A program made the translations under genes and the position numbers. The notes beneath the pieces are model-generated. The model was given only the letters and a program-made list of their open reading frames with translations, was not told where the DNA came from and did no database searches. DNA of 64,000 nt from assembly GCA_047601745.1 (NCBI GenBank), contig JASGIS010000001.1, positions 1,302,001 through 1,366,000 of the forward strand, read 5' to 3'. The stretch comes from JAKPAM01 sp047601745 (GTDB lineage: Bacteria; Pseudomonadota; Gammaproteobacteria; Burkholderiales; Burkholderiaceae_E). Shown piece by piece: positions 63,721-64,000 of this stretch (position 1 is the first letter of the stretch; each line of letters begins with the position of its first letter).

Positions 63721-64000
63721 ATGCACGAGAGTCGTCGTCAATGGATGCGTGACATCGGTGTGGGGGCCGCGGCGATGCTGGCGGCGCCGTGGTGGGCGCC
63801 GCCCGCGTCGGCGGTGCTGCAACCGGTCGCGACCAAGCGGATCATGGCCAGCGGAGAACTGATTCCGACGGTCGGGGTCGGAACGGCGCGGCGATATGCG
63901 GGCGCCAGCGGCGAGCAGCAGCTCGCGCCGCTGCGCGAAGCGCTGCGGGTCTTCGTTCGAGAAGGCGGCAAGGTCGTCGATACCGCGTCGTCGTATGGCG
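63721..64000 (+). CDS. Exported aldo/keto reductase (5' part)
   Basis: The first 93 codons of a gene that runs off the right edge. The start SRRQWMRDIGVGAAAML is a twin-arginine signal with an exported region ending near ASAVLQ, and VVDTASSYG matches the aldo/keto reductase active-site start (Asp and Tyr). A periplasmic aldo/keto reductase delivered folded by Tat is likely. It follows the Bug pair on the same strand, so it may act on the same kind of ligand. Confidence 0.8.
   Translation, partial: MHESRRQWMRDIGVGAAAMLAAPWWAPPASAVLQPVATKRIMASGELIPTVGVGTARRYAGASGEQQLAPLREALRVFVREGGKVVDTASSYG

Overview
The window is high-GC, gene-dense chromosomal DNA from a Gram-negative bacterium, most likely a betaproteobacterium of the order Burkholderiales (Alcaligenaceae-like). 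The clues are four Bug/TctC-type solute receptors, a Burkholderiales-type porin, a CcoI-CcoS oxidase assembly pair, and the core order gyrB-dnaN-dnaA / rpmH-rnpA-yidD-yidC-mnmE. That block places the chromosomal replication origin region inside the window. Coding density is high and antisense shadow frames are long, as expected at this GC content. No tRNA, rRNA, CRISPR array or intact insertion sequence was found.

Layout, left to right. 1-9.8 kb: end of a cbb3 oxidase assembly locus (ccoS, ccoI), a CPBP-like membrane protein, a repeat-rich RTX/type I-secreted adhesin-like protein, a BON lipoprotein, a DUF3182-hydrolase-small protein trio and a cupin. 10-24 kb: mixed metabolism, with Bug receptors, an HPP-CBS membrane protein, an MBL hydrolase, L-lactate use (lldD, lldP), a LysR regulator, a DUF3616 protein, a quinone reductase-like enzyme, a HAD hydrolase and an acid phosphatase. 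24-30 kb: an SDR, a GGDEF-EAL protein and the formaldehyde detoxification operon frmR-frmA-fghA with a recognisable FrmR operator. 30-38 kb: a DUF4010 transporter-like protein and two divergent catabolic units. One has an acyl-CoA dehydrogenase and a crotonase; the other has a TPP decarboxylase, a crotonase and a quinone reductase translated through overlapping stop/start codons.

38.1-39.8 kb carries a HipB-HipA toxin-antitoxin pair bracketed by 23-bp exact direct repeats. 39.9-47.7 kb holds a porin and an almost complete urate-to-allantoate degradation cluster: uraH, puuD, a GntR regulator, puuE, a UraD-allantoate amidohydrolase fusion and an extra M20 hydrolase. 47.8-50.1 kb is a TonB-dependent siderophore receptor with a Fur-like box. 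50.7-61.1 kb is the replication/translation core. The dnaN-dnaA gap holds phased GGACAA repeats beside an AT-rich patch and is the best oriC candidate. DnaA has a very long proline-rich linker, and mnmE appears to start at a CTG that overlaps the yidC stop codon. 61.5-64 kb: two tandem paralogous Bug receptors and the start of an exported aldo/keto reductase.

The most noteworthy signals are the repeat-flanked hipBA module, several decayed fragments (PIN-like, RES-like, RecG-C-terminus-like), the unusual origin and DnaA architecture, the noncanonical mnmE start, and the compact urate cluster. I did not find a clear multi-gene system that I would call wholly undescribed.
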